NCBI GenBank assembly: GCA_937899245.1
Contig: CALDKB010000025.1
Coordinates: forward strand, 43,573-107,572
Direction: 5' to 3'
DNA length: 64,000 bases
Source: an uncultured Bacteroidales bacterium
GTDB taxonomy: Bacteria; Bacteroidota; Bacteroidia; Bacteroidales; ML635J-15
Part shown: positions 34,301-43,649 of the stretch, in pieces
Numbering within the stretch: position 1 is the first letter of the stretch
Layout: each line of letters begins with the position of its first letter
Translations under genes and position numbers: made by a program
The notes under the pieces: model-generated
The model's database searches: none
The model's input: only the letters and a program-made list of their open reading frames with translations
Told to the model about the DNA's origin: nothing

Positions 34301-34639
34301 ATGGACTTTAAAAATCATGTACAATTGATTGGACGCTTGGGAAGTGATCCAACAGTAAGAGAGACAAGCAATGGAAAATTTGCAAGATTTTCATTAGCAG
34401 TAAACGAATTTCGCAACGAAAACGGACAGACGAAGAACACTACCGAATGGCACGTCATCGTAGCATGGAACAAACTAGCCGAAAAAATTGAGGCTTCGTG
34501 CAAAAAGGGCAACAAAATCCTAATCAGCGGCAAACTCACAAGTCACAGCTACGAAGACAAGGATAAGGTAAAACGCTACGTGACAGAAATTCTAGCTAAC
34601 GATGTGATTTGTTACCCCAAAAGCGATTCCGCATCATAA
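34301..34639 (+). CDS. ssb: Single-stranded DNA-binding protein (short form)
   Basis: A 112-residue SSB with the typical beginning NHVQLIGRLGSDPTVRET and the block TEWHVIVAWNKLAEKI, followed by KKGNKILISGKLTSHSYEDKD-like sequence. The end, CYPKSDSAS, lacks the conserved acidic DDDIPF-type tip. It follows another SSB-like gene. It is likely a true ssDNA binder, but the main replicative SSB may be elsewhere. Confidence 0.85.
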   Translation: MDFKNHVQLIGRLGSDPTVRETSNGKFARFSLAVNEFRNENGQTKNTTEWHVIVAWNKLAEKIEASCKKGNKILISGKLTSHSYEDKDKVKRYVTEILANDVICYPKSDSAS

Positions 34640-34712
34640 CACACTAGTTTTCAATAATTAACAGAAAACACAAAAACCATTCAAAGCATAACAAAATAAT
34701 CGTAAATTGTAT

Positions 34713-34720
34713 TAACTTTG
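34713..34720 (+). promoter_or_regulatory. -7 box upstream of bcp-recA
   Basis: TAACTTTG (TAnnTTTG) lies 20 bases before the bcp ATG. The -33 region is not a clear match. It is the only candidate between ssb and bcp. Confidence 0.5.
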
Positions 34721-34740
34721 TACTTTTAAAACGAAAGACA

Positions 34741-35202
34741 ATGGTAACTTTAAAGAAAGGCGACTCTGCTCCTGAATTTCATGGAACTAGCCAAAATGGA
34801 AACGAAATTAGCAACAAGTCTTTAGCTGGCAAGAAGTATATATTGTATTTCTATCCCAAAGACAGCACTCCCGGTTGCACGGCCGAAGCTTGCAACCTTC
34901 GTGACAACCATAACTTCTGGCAGAAAAAAGGCTATACAATAATAGGCGTTAGCTGCGACAGCTCCGCAAGTCATCAGAAGTTCATCGAAAAGAACAACTT
35001 GCCTTTCGACCTAATCAGCGACACAGAAAAAATAATCGTTAATGCTTTCGGAGTTTGGGACAAGAAAAAGATGGCCGGCCGCGAATATTACGGAATCATC
35101 AGAACGACTTTCGTAATTAACGAAAATGGCATCATCGACGAAGTGTTTACTAAAGTTGACACAAAAAATCACAGTGAACAAATATTAAAATCAATCGAAT
35201 AA
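34741..35202 (+). CDS. bcp: Thioredoxin-dependent thiol peroxidase (Bcp/PrxQ family)
   Basis: A 153-residue peroxiredoxin of the Bcp/PrxQ family. The peroxidatic Cys46 and resolving Cys51 are in DSTPGCTAEACNLRD, the atypical two-Cys spacing typical of Bcp. It reduces hydroperoxides with thioredoxin in the cytoplasm. recA follows by 17 bases, probably in one transcript. Confidence 0.95.
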   Translation: MVTLKKGDSAPEFHGTSQNGNEISNKSLAGKKYILYFYPKDSTPGCTAEACNLRDNHNFWQKKGYTIIGVSCDSSASHQKFIEKNNLPFDLISDTEKIIVNAFGVWDKKKMAGREYYGIIRTTFVINENGIIDEVFTKVDTKNHSEQILKSIE

Positions 35203-35219
35203 TTAAAATTTTTACAGAA

Positions 35220-36230
35220 ATGGCAGAAACACCAGAAGAAATCAGAAAAGAAAAGCTGAAAGCCGTTCAGCTAGCAATGGGAAAAATTGAGAAAGACTAT
35301 GGCAAGGGCTCTATAATGATGCTTGGCGCACAAGCAGTCGAAAATGTTCCTGTAATTAAGTCAGGTTCAATAGCTCTTGATGCTGCACTTGGCGTTGGAG
35401 GATATCCTCGCGGTAGAGTCATCGAAATATATGGTCCTGAATCATCAGGTAAGACCACCCTGGCAATACACGCAATTGCTGAAGCTCAGAAAAATGGCGG
35501 CATCGCAGCTATTATCGACGCCGAACACGCATTCGACCGCTTCTATGCCGAAAAACTTGGCGTTGACATCGACAACCTAATAATTTCACAGCCGGACTGC
35601 GGCGAACAGGCTCTCGAAATCGCCGACAACCTCATCCGCTCGGGTGCTATCGACATAATCGTTATCGACTCTGTGGCTGCTCTTACGCCAAAGGCCGAAA
35701 TCGAAGGCGAAATGGGTGACTCGAAAATGGGCCTTCAGGCCAGACTTATGTCTCAGGCATTGAGAAAACTAACAGCTACAATCAACAAAACCCAGACTTG
35801 CTGCATTTTCATAAACCAGCTACGTGAAAAAATAGGTGTAATGTTCGGAAATCCTGAAACAACAACTGGTGGTAACGCCTTGAAATTTTACGCTTCTATC
35901 CGCATCGACATCAGAAGAACCGGACAATTGAAGGATGGTGATGCTGTAATCGGTAACAGAACAAAGGTTAAAGTTGTAAAAAATAAGGTTGCTCCGCCAT
36001 TCAAACAGGCTGAATTCGACATTCTATATGGTGAAGGAATTTCAAAAGTCGGCGAAATCATCGACATGGCCGTTGAACTTGAAATTATCAAGAAGAGTGG
36101 ATCTTGGTTCAGCTACAGCGAATCTAAACTAGGTCAGGGTCGCGACACTGTAAAGCAACTGCTCGATGACAATCCAGAACTTCGCGAAGAAATCGAAAAC
36201 AAAATCCGCGAGAAAATCGCAGCTAAATAA
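35220..36230 (+). CDS. recA: Recombinase RecA
   Basis: A 336-residue RecA with Walker A GPESSGKTTL, Walker B IIVIDSVAAL, the L1 region with EIEGEMGDSKMGLQARLM and the L2 part FGNPETTTGGNALKFY. It promotes strand exchange and SOS induction. The gene is between bcp and a TPR lipoprotein; its stop overlaps the next start by one base (TAATG). No LexA-type operator was recognised in front of bcp. Confidence 0.99.
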   Translation: MAETPEEIRKEKLKAVQLAMGKIEKDYGKGSIMMLGAQAVENVPVIKSGSIALDAALGVGGYPRGRVIEIYGPESSGKTTLAIHAIAEAQKNGGIAAIIDAEHAFDRFYAEKLGVDIDNLIISQPDCGEQALEIADNLIRSGAIDIIVIDSVAALTPKAEIEGEMGDSKMGLQARLMSQALRKLTATINKTQTCCIFINQLREKIGVMFGNPETTTGGNALKFYASIRIDIRRTGQLKDGDAVIGNRTKVKVVKNKVAPPFKQAEFDILYGEGISKVGEIIDMAVELEIIKKSGSWFSYSESKLGQGRDTVKQLLDDNPELREEIENKIREKIAAK

Positions 36231-37306
36231 TGAAACAACACATCGTTTTGATATTGGCACTTGGCCTTCTGCTTTCGGTATGTTCATGCAAGGACAATCC
36301 AAACAATAAAGATGGTCAACCCACCGAACCTATGACTTTGGACGACAGCATACAGATGCTGTCGGACCAAATCAGGGAAAACCCGCATAATGCAGAACTG
36401 TTCATTCAGCGCTCAAACTTGCAGTTCATCAACGGGAACCTCAACGAAGCCATCAACGACATTGAAATCGCAATGAAAGTTGATTCCACAAAACCAACTT
36501 ATTACACTAAGCTGGCAAGCCTATATATGCTCAAAGGCAATGGCTCTGAAACTGCTAAAAACATACTTAACAAATGCATTAACAGATATCCGTCCTACCC
36601 TCAGGCACATATCGACCTCGCAAAGATATTCCTATATGTAGGCATGTTCCAGGAAGCAATGCAAGAAATACAATTCTTGGAAATCAACAACTTGCAAAAC
36701 GGAGACTCCTATTTTGTTAAAGGCATAATACTTCGCAAGGCCTCTGAAACAGAATCGGACACATCTAACACTAACAAATGGAGAAAAGATGCTCTGGCTG
36801 CATTTAAGAAGACTGTGGAATTCGACACCGAAAACTGGGAAGCACACAATCTCATTGGCGTTACTCTCACCGAAATGGGAGACTCGATGGCACTAGAATA
36901 CTTCAAGACAGCCGTCACAAAATTCCCCGATAATCAGGAAATAAGATATTGGAACGGATGGTCGCTTAAGAACTTCGGACACTACGAAGAAGCCAAGGAC
37001 ACATATATCGATGCCGCCCAGATGGACTCTGCCAGCTACTGGACTTTCATGGCTTATTCCGACCTCGGCGACATGTACAAGGATATAAGTCTCGAGGACA
37101 ACCGATACAAAACTGCCGCCGACTATTATTCAAAAGCAATAAAGTGCGACACTACCGCATACGAGACATACACAAAACGCGCCGACGCTTATGCATCGGA
37201 CAAGCAGTTCAAACTTGCCGAAATGGATTATAAAAAGGCTTTGAATCTACACACCAACTACGACCCCGCCATCGACGGACTGAACCGGATAGCAGGCAAA
37301 AGATAA
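36230..37306 (+). CDS. TPR-repeat lipoprotein
   Basis: A 358-residue protein with a lipoprotein signal (LLLSVCSC, Cys about residue 20) and several tetratricopeptide repeats (for example ELFIQRSNLQFINGNLNEAI, SYPQAHIDLAKIFLYVG and WEAHNLIGVTLTEMGDSMA). It probably sits in the periplasm or outer membrane as a scaffold. Its start overlaps the recA stop, so it is co-transcribed, but a functional link with recombination is unlikely. Function is unknown. Confidence 0.85.
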   Translation: MKQHIVLILALGLLLSVCSCKDNPNNKDGQPTEPMTLDDSIQMLSDQIRENPHNAELFIQRSNLQFINGNLNEAINDIEIAMKVDSTKPTYYTKLASLYMLKGNGSETAKNILNKCINRYPSYPQAHIDLAKIFLYVGMFQEAMQEIQFLEINNLQNGDSYFVKGIILRKASETESDTSNTNKWRKDALAAFKKTVEFDTENWEAHNLIGVTLTEMGDSMALEYFKTAVTKFPDNQEIRYWNGWSLKNFGHYEEAKDTYIDAAQMDSASYWTFMAYSDLGDMYKDISLEDNRYKTAADYYSKAIKCDTTAYETYTKRADAYASDKQFKLAEMDYKKALNLHTNYDPAIDGLNRIAGKR

Positions 37307-37308
37307 AA

Positions 37309-37314
37309 AAGGAG
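37309..37314 (+). promoter_or_regulatory. Shine-Dalgarno site deciding a TTG start
   Basis: AAGGAG lies nine bases before the TTG at 37324. No ATG in the frame is near, and the sequence from the TTG gives a lipoprotein signal. A clear Shine-Dalgarno site is uncommon in this window. Confidence 0.7.
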
Positions 37315-37323
37315 CATTGGGAT

Positions 37324-38490
37324 TTGAAGGCTATTCTTACTATCACTCTTGCCATTGCTCTTGCTTCTGCCGGATGCTCGGCCCAAACAAACGAACAGCA
37401 AGACTTCAACATCTCAGCACAAACAGCCGACACAGCTTATTCTCGAGAAGCGAAGCTAACATTTGTCGGTGATCTTTTGTTTGAAGCACCGTTCTTTTCT
37501 GCCGTAGAAAACGGTTACGACAAAGATTCTTACTTTTCGCTAGTAAAAAAATACTTCCTCGACGACGACATTTCCATCGGCAATATGGAAGTCGTTATCG
37601 GAAACGACAATATGAAAATCAGCGGCGACAACTATAACTTCTGCGCTCCGTCATACATCGGCAAATTGGTTTCAGAAATCGACTTTCAAGTACTATCGAC
37701 AGCCAACAATCACACTTTCGACCGCGGTATCGACGGCATAAACTCCACACTCGACTTTTTCGACAGCACAAATATTATAACTGTCGGAACATATAGGAAC
37801 AATGAAGATAGAAGCAAGTTCCGCATTATTGAAAAGAACGGAATCAGATTCGGTTTTTTGGCTTACACGTTAAGCACTAACCAAATCATTCCAAGGCAAT
37901 ACCGGAATCTTGTAGGACTATATCGCGAACCCGAAACACGAAAAGTTACCGACGAATACAAGAAAATAATTTCCGATGAGACTTCCGCCTTGCGTCAAAA
38001 TGTAGATGTACTTGTTGTCATGATGCACTGGGGTACTGAATTTTCTTTTGCGCCAAACCGGGAGCAAAAGGAAATGGCGGATTTTCTCAACAAGCAAGGC
38101 GTCGACATCATTTATGGAAGTCACTCGCATTGCGTACAGCCTGTCGAAATTATTGGCGACAAGCACAAAACTCTAGTCTACTATTCGCTCGGGAACTTTG
38201 CCTCACAGGATGATGATATCGCACGCACACCAAAAGGGCAGGAAACTTTCGACAACGCATATCAAGTTGGTCTTCTTTCGCAGTTTACCGTAAAACTAAG
38301 CGACAATGGCATAGAATTCAACGACATCAACAACCATTTAATTGTCAATCATTTGAACTACGACATGAAGAAATTCATACTAGTTCCTTTCGAGCAATAC
38401 GACGACTTTTACGAAAAGACTCACAACCGCTATAATTTGGGATTCTGCAAAGAGTTTATCAATGGACTTTATGAAGTTGTAAACCAATAA
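37324..38490 (+). CDS. CapA-family metallophosphatase-like lipoprotein
   Basis: A 388-residue protein with a lipobox (LASAGCS, Cys about 18) and a CapA/PgsA-type fold: FVGDLLFE, IGNMEVVIG, STANNHTFDRG, VMMHWGTEF and YGSHSHCVQPVE, then VYYSLGNFAS. The Asp/His/Asn residues match a calcineurin-like metal site. CapA-like proteins are associated with poly-gamma-glutamate capsule export, but no capB/capC gene is near, so the function is open. Start is TTG, supported by an AAGGAG nine bases upstream. Confidence 0.85.
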   Translation: MKAILTITLAIALASAGCSAQTNEQQDFNISAQTADTAYSREAKLTFVGDLLFEAPFFSAVENGYDKDSYFSLVKKYFLDDDISIGNMEVVIGNDNMKISGDNYNFCAPSYIGKLVSEIDFQVLSTANNHTFDRGIDGINSTLDFFDSTNIITVGTYRNNEDRSKFRIIEKNGIRFGFLAYTLSTNQIIPRQYRNLVGLYREPETRKVTDEYKKIISDETSALRQNVDVLVVMMHWGTEFSFAPNREQKEMADFLNKQGVDIIYGSHSHCVQPVEIIGDKHKTLVYYSLGNFASQDDDIARTPKGQETFDNAYQVGLLSQFTVKLSDNGIEFNDINNHLIVNHLNYDMKKFILVPFEQYDDFYEKTHNRYNLGFCKEFINGLYEVVNQ

Positions 38491-38526
38491 TTCATAATAC
38501 TATTTTTCAGCTTTCATTTTTTTCGT

Positions 38527-38534
38527 TATCTTTG
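38527..38534 (+). promoter_or_regulatory. -7 box upstream of kamD
   Basis: TATCTTTG (TAnnTTTG) 39 bases before the ATG, with a T-rich stretch at the -33 position. It supports separate transcription of kamD. Confidence 0.55.
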
Positions 38535-38573
38535 CAAAAAATAAATGCACATTAATAAATTTTATTTAACACA

Positions 38574-40130
38574 ATGAAAAGCAGCAAGATAGGACTTGAC
38601 TTTAACAAAGTCGAATACGCAAGGGGTAAAGCAAAGGAAATTGCCAACCAAGTACAGGATTTCGTAGGAAACTACACTACAGTCGCAGTTGAAAGAACAT
38701 TATGCCGCCTTCTAGGTATTGACGGCATCAACAACAACGATGTTCCTCTACCTAACGTAATCGTCGAAGACTTAAAGTCAAAAGGCGTTCTTAACCAAGG
38801 CGTTATGTTCTATATCGGTAATGCAATGGCAGAAACAAAAATGTCTGCACAGGAAATTGCCGAACAAGTATCTGCAGGCAAACTTGAAATAACAAAACTT
38901 CCTGTTCATCCTATTGCAGAAATCAAGAAGGCTTTGGAACCAACAATAAATGCCGTTATTGAAAGAATTAGAAACAATCGTCTCCGCCGCGAAAACTACA
39001 TCAATACTATTGGAGAAGGCAGCAAGCCTTACCTTTATATCATTGTAGCTACTGGAAACATTTACGAAGATGTTATCCAAGCTCAGGCTGGTGCTCGTCA
39101 GGGTGCCGACATAATCGCTGTTATCCGTACTACCGGACAGAGCCTTCTTGATTACGTTCCTTACGGTGCTACTACAGAAGGGTTCGGCGGAACATTTGCC
39201 ACTCAGGAAAACTTCCGCATCATGCGTAAGGCTCTCGACGAAGTTGGCGAGGAAGTTGGTCGATACATCCGTCTATGCAACTACTGCTCTGGTCTCTGCA
39301 TGCCGGAAATCGCAGCTATGGGCGCTCTCGAAGGTCTCGACGTTATGCTTAATGATGCTCTTTACGGAATATTGTTCCGCGACATCAATATGCAGCGTAC
39401 TCTTATCGACCAATACTTCTCAAGAATTATTAACGGCTTCGCTGGCGTTATAATCAATACCGGCGAAGACAACTACTTGACAACAGCCGATGCTTACGAA
39501 GAAGCTCATACAGTTCTCGCTTCCGACCTTATCAACGAGCAACTTGCTTTGCTGGCCGGATTGCCAGAAGAACAAATGGGTCTCGGACATGCTTTCGAAA
39601 TGGATCCTAAACTTGAAAACGGATTCTTGTACGAACTTGCTCAGGCTCAGATGTTGAGAGAAATATTCCCGAAAGCTCCGCTCAAGTACATGCCTCCTAC
39701 AAAGTTCATGACTGGCAATATATTCCGCGGACACATCCAGGATGCTCTTTTCAATATGATCGGTATTTGGACTAGTCAGGGTCTGCAACTTCTTGGTATG
39801 CCAACAGAAGCAATCCACACTCCATTCATGAGCGACCGTTACTTGTCAATTGAAAACGCAAAATACATCTTCAACAACATGAAGAACCTTGGCGACGAAG
39901 TTGAATTCAAGGAAAACGGTATTATTAGAAAGCGTGCTGCAGAAGTTCTCGACAATGCAACCAACCTTCTCGAACAAATGGTTAACGAAGGTCTGTTCTC
40001 TGCTTTGGAAAAGGGTATCTTCGCTAACATCAAGCGTCCAAAGAACGGAGGAAAGGGTCTCGATGGCGTTACCGAAAAGGGAGAAAACTACTTCAACCCA
40101 TTTATTGACCTGATGAAAGGGAAAAAATAA
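38574..40130 (+). CDS. kamD: Lysine 5,6-aminomutase, alpha subunit
   Basis: The 518-residue protein matches the alpha subunit of D-lysine (and L-beta-lysine) 5,6-aminomutase, a B12- and PLP-dependent enzyme of lysine fermentation. Recognisable segments are TTVAVERTLCRLLGIDGI near residue 40, ATTEGFGGTFATQENFRIM (about 200) and MPTEAIHTPFMSDRYLSIEN (about 410). The alpha subunit forms the PLP/B12 barrel; the beta subunit (KamE) carries the cobalamin-binding DxHxxG motif and the PLP Lys. Length is complete. No kamE and no other lysine-fermentation gene is in the window: the gene is alone, with its own promoter-like box and terminator. An active enzyme needs a kamE encoded elsewhere. Confidence 0.9.
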   Translation: MKSSKIGLDFNKVEYARGKAKEIANQVQDFVGNYTTVAVERTLCRLLGIDGINNNDVPLPNVIVEDLKSKGVLNQGVMFYIGNAMAETKMSAQEIAEQVSAGKLEITKLPVHPIAEIKKALEPTINAVIERIRNNRLRRENYINTIGEGSKPYLYIIVATGNIYEDVIQAQAGARQGADIIAVIRTTGQSLLDYVPYGATTEGFGGTFATQENFRIMRKALDEVGEEVGRYIRLCNYCSGLCMPEIAAMGALEGLDVMLNDALYGILFRDINMQRTLIDQYFSRIINGFAGVIINTGEDNYLTTADAYEEAHTVLASDLINEQLALLAGLPEEQMGLGHAFEMDPKLENGFLYELAQAQMLREIFPKAPLKYMPPTKFMTGNIFRGHIQDALFNMIGIWTSQGLQLLGMPTEAIHTPFMSDRYLSIENAKYIFNNMKNLGDEVEFKENGIIRKRAAEVLDNATNLLEQMVNEGLFSALEKGIFANIKRPKNGGKGLDGVTEKGENYFNPFIDLMKGKK

Positions 40131-40150
40131 TTATTCAATAGGGAAAAACT

Positions 40151-40182
40151 AAGGTCGTTTCTTTTGAGGCGACCTTTTTTTT
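40151..40182 (+). terminator. Rho-independent terminator of kamD
   Basis: Stem AAGGTCG / CGACCTT with a 12-base loop, followed by a T-run, about 20 bases after the kamD stop. Confidence 0.82.
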
Positions 40183-40190
40183 GCTCAATA

Positions 40191-42161
40191 CTAATTAAAC
40201 ACGACAACAATATCGTCGCAATAAATCTTTGTCTCGGTAGGATTGTATAGATATACCTTAAATCCGGCATAGTCCCGAAAGTCTTCCGGCAAGTCGAAAT
40301 TTGCAGTAATATTCCGCCACTCACATTCCGTATTATCGTCTATATGCGAAGTAATTGTATTCTTTTCTGCTTCCGACCTAAGCATTTCAAACGATATGCA
40401 CGCATTTGCCAATGTGTCTGACTGATATATCCGCATGAAAACAGACATATTTTTAAACGATGCGACTTCCTCTGCACTTTTTTCCAATGTCAAACTATAT
40501 GGACTGCCATTATATACAAGCGATGAAAACTTGCCAGAATAAGCTTCTGAATCGGACAATGTCTGCTTCTGGTTCCATTGCGCATCTTCTTCGCAATCGG
40601 TATAGAAGATCTTTGCTCCCTGATAATCTTTCGATTCCGAAACGAAGCCTCTACCTACATACTTGAACACATACAATATGTCATCGGTATCATAACCAAT
40701 GCAATGCTCCCATATCCATTCCGTAAACCCAGGAACCGACTGCGATTCATATTTAAACCCAAGTTTTTCCAACACTTCAAACGGATCCGAATTGGCAAAT
40801 TCCCCTACACATACCATATTGCGGATATCATGCTTGCGACACGAAAGAAAGTTTGTTGCGTCCTTGTCAAGCAACACCTTTACATCGTAAATATTGTCAT
40901 AGCGCTGCATAATAGCATTTTCGTTACGATAAAAACCACTTATGCCGCCAAATGGCCCATAGGGATTTGAATACCAGCCATATATTATATTGACCTTTTC
41001 GTCCTTATGGTTGCTGTTTATATATTTGGCAAGATATAGCTTCTGCTGCCCTGCCGACATTGTCGTAACAACAGCCAACCCCGCACAGTTTGCGATAAAC
41101 ATCGGCACAGCAACACACCAGCAAATAATTTTTTTAAGGCGAGACTTCGACAACCTTGTCTCAATTGTCTCAACAACCGACATAAGCAATGCCGGTGCTA
41201 AAAATACCATCGGGAACAGAAACCTTGCCTCCTTGTGCGATATTACAGAATGTACCAAAACAAAAGGAATAACACACCACAAATATGGATTTTGTGGCTT
41301 GCGCACTAGCAAATATACAACCGACAATGCAAGTGGAATTCCTATTACAAGCGAAGGTGCCGACACTATATTATACAGGTAGAACCACCATGGTTCCGAC
41401 CCAAACATATCGGCGCTTACATCAATGTTCGTGAACAGATAATTATATGGTGCAAATACAAATTCGCCGTAGTACCAGCTGTCAACGCCTATGCCAAGCA
41501 CAAGATATGTAGCCACAAACGAAACTATCGGCAACACATAAAAACGCCATGCTTTCATGTCGATAAATATTGTCCATAACAAAAAGCCAAATATCGAAAG
41601 AGCCATCTGGAATCTGAAAACAAATGACAATGCCAGGCACACGCCTAACAGCACCTTTGGAATAGCTTTATCTTTATAGGAAAAATATATCGCCAATGCC
41701 AGCAGCAAAAAAATCCCGCCATACGTTTCCGACATGAACCTGCAGGCAACATACGGCACAAACCATAGCAGCAGCGAAACAGCAAAATAAGCAACGCGTC
41801 GTTTCTGCGTCGAAAACTGCTCAATTGTATTCCTTGCAAACAGAATTATGGCAAAGAATGAAAGCATGACTGTGAACAACCGCATTAACAAAGCCTGTAC
41901 AAAAGGATCTGTTATCGACATTACGCCGAACATCTTCAATAATGCCAGACAAATTGACGGCTGAAGCATTGGTCTTATCTGCGCCTCATACTCCCATGCC
42001 ACATAAGGCGTGAACGAGTCTGTCTTTATTCCTGCAAATTCAATTATCTGATACAGCTCATCTGCATGATGATAACCATATTCCACAACAGAAGTTACAA
42101 TAAAGACGGCAAAAGAAACTACGGCTATTATTATGTACCAGAGCTTAGTCCTATTCTGCAT
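40191..42161 (-). CDS. GT22-like (ALG9/PIG-B type) mannosyltransferase with C-terminal beta-sandwich-like domain
   Basis: A 656-residue polytopic membrane protein with about 10-11 hydrophobic segments up to residue about 390. The segment YHHADELYQIIEF and WEYEAQIRPML near residues 30-65 match the N-terminal loop of GT22/PIG-B/ALG9 lipid-linked mannosyltransferases. An extracytoplasmic loop follows. From about residue 515 there is a C-terminal domain of beta-strand character that ends in KVYLYNPTETKIYCDDIVVV. A similar C-terminal domain occurs in the LTA-synthase-like gene at 50626. It overlaps the end of the CorC-like gene by 11 bases, so it is the last gene of the coaX operon. The sugar and acceptor are not known. 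Confidence 0.75.
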   Translation of the reverse strand: MQNRTKLWYIIIAVVSFAVFIVTSVVEYGYHHADELYQIIEFAGIKTDSFTPYVAWEYEAQIRPMLQPSICLALLKMFGVMSITDPFVQALLMRLFTVMLSFFAIILFARNTIEQFSTQKRRVAYFAVSLLLWFVPYVACRFMSETYGGIFLLLALAIYFSYKDKAIPKVLLGVCLALSFVFRFQMALSIFGFLLWTIFIDMKAWRFYVLPIVSFVATYLVLGIGVDSWYYGEFVFAPYNYLFTNIDVSADMFGSEPWWFYLYNIVSAPSLVIGIPLALSVVYLLVRKPQNPYLWCVIPFVLVHSVISHKEARFLFPMVFLAPALLMSVVETIETRLSKSRLKKIICWCVAVPMFIANCAGLAVVTTMSAGQQKLYLAKYINSNHKDEKVNIIYGWYSNPYGPFGGISGFYRNENAIMQRYDNIYDVKVLLDKDATNFLSCRKHDIRNMVCVGEFANSDPFEVLEKLGFKYESQSVPGFTEWIWEHCIGYDTDDILYVFKYVGRGFVSESKDYQGAKIFYTDCEEDAQWNQKQTLSDSEAYSGKFSSLVYNGSPYSLTLEKSAEEVASFKNMSVFMRIYQSDTLANACISFEMLRSEAEKNTITSHIDDNTECEWRNITANFDLPEDFRDYAGFKVYLYNPTETKIYCDDIVVVFN

Positions 42162-43398
42162 AAAGCATCACCTTTACGACCTTAGTCCCTTTTATTTCAA
42201 GAATTTTGAAACGATACGACACATCATTATCGACAATTGTCACAATTTCGCCTGTCTTAGGGAAATTGCCGGAAAAGTACATTATATAACCGGCTATTGT
42301 CTCGTATTCGTCCGATTCGGTTAATGAATAGCCGTACTCCTCGTTAAAAGTCTCGACATCAAGCAAACCAGACATTATATAGTTGCCATCCCTATTGACA
42401 ACAACAGTCAATTCTGGAGAATCGTGCTCATCCTCAAACTCGCCGAATATTTCCTCGAGAATATCCTCAACTGTCACCATGCCACAGGTACTGCCAAATT
42501 CATCAACGACAACTGCAAGACTTTTGTTGTTGTTTATCAAGCGGTCGAACAATTTCTTGGCCGACATTGTCTCGGGAACGACCAAAATCTGACGCATGAT
42601 ATTCTTTAGTTTCTGCGGATTCTTAAAGATGTCCTTAATATTCACATAACCAATAATGTCATCGACATTATCCTTGTAGACTAGGAGGTTGGAATGTCCA
42701 GACTCAACAAAAAGATCCTTCACCTTTTCTATCGGCTCGTTTATCTGCACTGCAAGAATCTTATTGCGAGGGACAATGCACTCGCGAAGCTTAATAGACG
42801 AAAAGTCCATTGCATTATGGAATATCTTTAGTTCCTGCGACGACGATGAATTATCCGTCCGATCGATGATATCTTCTATGTCGACCCTGCTGAACATTGT
42901 TTCGTCATGATGTTCGGCAAAATTCACACCGAACAACCTCGTTATGACACGTGCCAACCATACAGCAAAAACAACTATCGGATAAAACAGAAAATAGAAG
43001 AAGGCAACCGGCACGGCAAATGTCTTAAGCGCCGAATCGCTAAGGATACGGAACAATGTCTTTGGCAGAAATTCGGCCAAAATAAGAACTATGACGGTTG
43101 CTATGATAGTTTGGAGCAACAAAATCACAAAATCGTTGCCAATAGGTGCCAACGGAACTGCCAATACCTTGGCCATAAAAATACTGTAAACGACATTTAC
43201 CAGATTGTTGCCAACTAGCATTGTAGAAATGTACTGCGACGAATTCTTGGTTATCAAGGCAAGAACCTTAGAGTTAAAATTGTCCTTCTTGGTGGCAATC
43301 TCAAGCTTCAGCTTGTTGGACGTAACAAAAGCAATCTCCATTCCTGAAAAAAATGCAGAAAAAGCCAAAGTCAGTATGATTATCAACCAATTTGCCAT
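42151..43398 (-). CDS. CNNM/CorC (hemolysin family) membrane protein with CBS pair
   Basis: A 415-residue protein with an N-terminal CNNM membrane domain (about 1-190, three to four helices, AFSAFFSGMEIAFVTSNKLK), a CBS pair (about 205-330, with VPRNKILAV, YVNIKDIFKN and VVDEFGSTCGMVTVEDI) and a C-terminal CorC/HlyC domain (YETIAGYIMYFSGNFPKTG). Relatives are Mg2+/divalent cation transport proteins; the gliding protein GldE also has this plan. The exact role is open. It lies between a small membrane protein and the GT22 gene, and its end overlaps the latter by 11 bases. Confidence 0.88.
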   Translation of the reverse strand: MANWLIIILTLAFSAFFSGMEIAFVTSNKLKLEIATKKDNFNSKVLALITKNSSQYISTMLVGNNLVNVVYSIFMAKVLAVPLAPIGNDFVILLLQTIIATVIVLILAEFLPKTLFRILSDSALKTFAVPVAFFYFLFYPIVVFAVWLARVITRLFGVNFAEHHDETMFSRVDIEDIIDRTDNSSSSQELKIFHNAMDFSSIKLRECIVPRNKILAVQINEPIEKVKDLFVESGHSNLLVYKDNVDDIIGYVNIKDIFKNPQKLKNIMRQILVVPETMSAKKLFDRLINNNKSLAVVVDEFGSTCGMVTVEDILEEIFGEFEDEHDSPELTVVVNRDGNYIMSGLLDVETFNEEYGYSLTESDEYETIAGYIMYFSGNFPKTGEIVTIVDNDVSYRFKILEIKGTKVVKVMLYAE

Positions 43399-43406
43399 TG
43401 CAATAT

Positions 43407-43649
43407 TTATTTTTCAATATCCTTGCGGAAATCGACCTCCCTCCGTTGTGCTCTCTTTTCCTCATTGCGTCGCTGCATGAAACGCAAGACAAACATACCG
43501 GCACTTATTACTGCCATAGCATAAAAAATCCACAAGTTCGGCACGCTGTCAAACTTCACTTGATAATATATACCGACTGAGAGGCAGAATAAGGACATCG
43601 CCACCCACAAACACTCAACAACAATATTAAAGATTTTTTTTCTATTCAT
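43407..43649 (-). CDS. Small two-span membrane protein, unknown function
   Basis: An 80-residue protein with two hydrophobic segments (about 9-29 and 38-57) and a charged, basic end (RRNEEKRAQRREVDF). No family recognised. It overlaps the lptC stop by eight bases (ATGAATAG) and lies eight bases before the CorC-like gene. The position in the operon suggests an envelope role only. Confidence 0.65.
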   Translation of the reverse strand: MNRKKIFNIVVECLWVAMSLFCLSVGIYYQVKFDSVPNLWIFYAMAVISAGMFVLRFMQRRNEEKRAQRREVDFRKDIEK

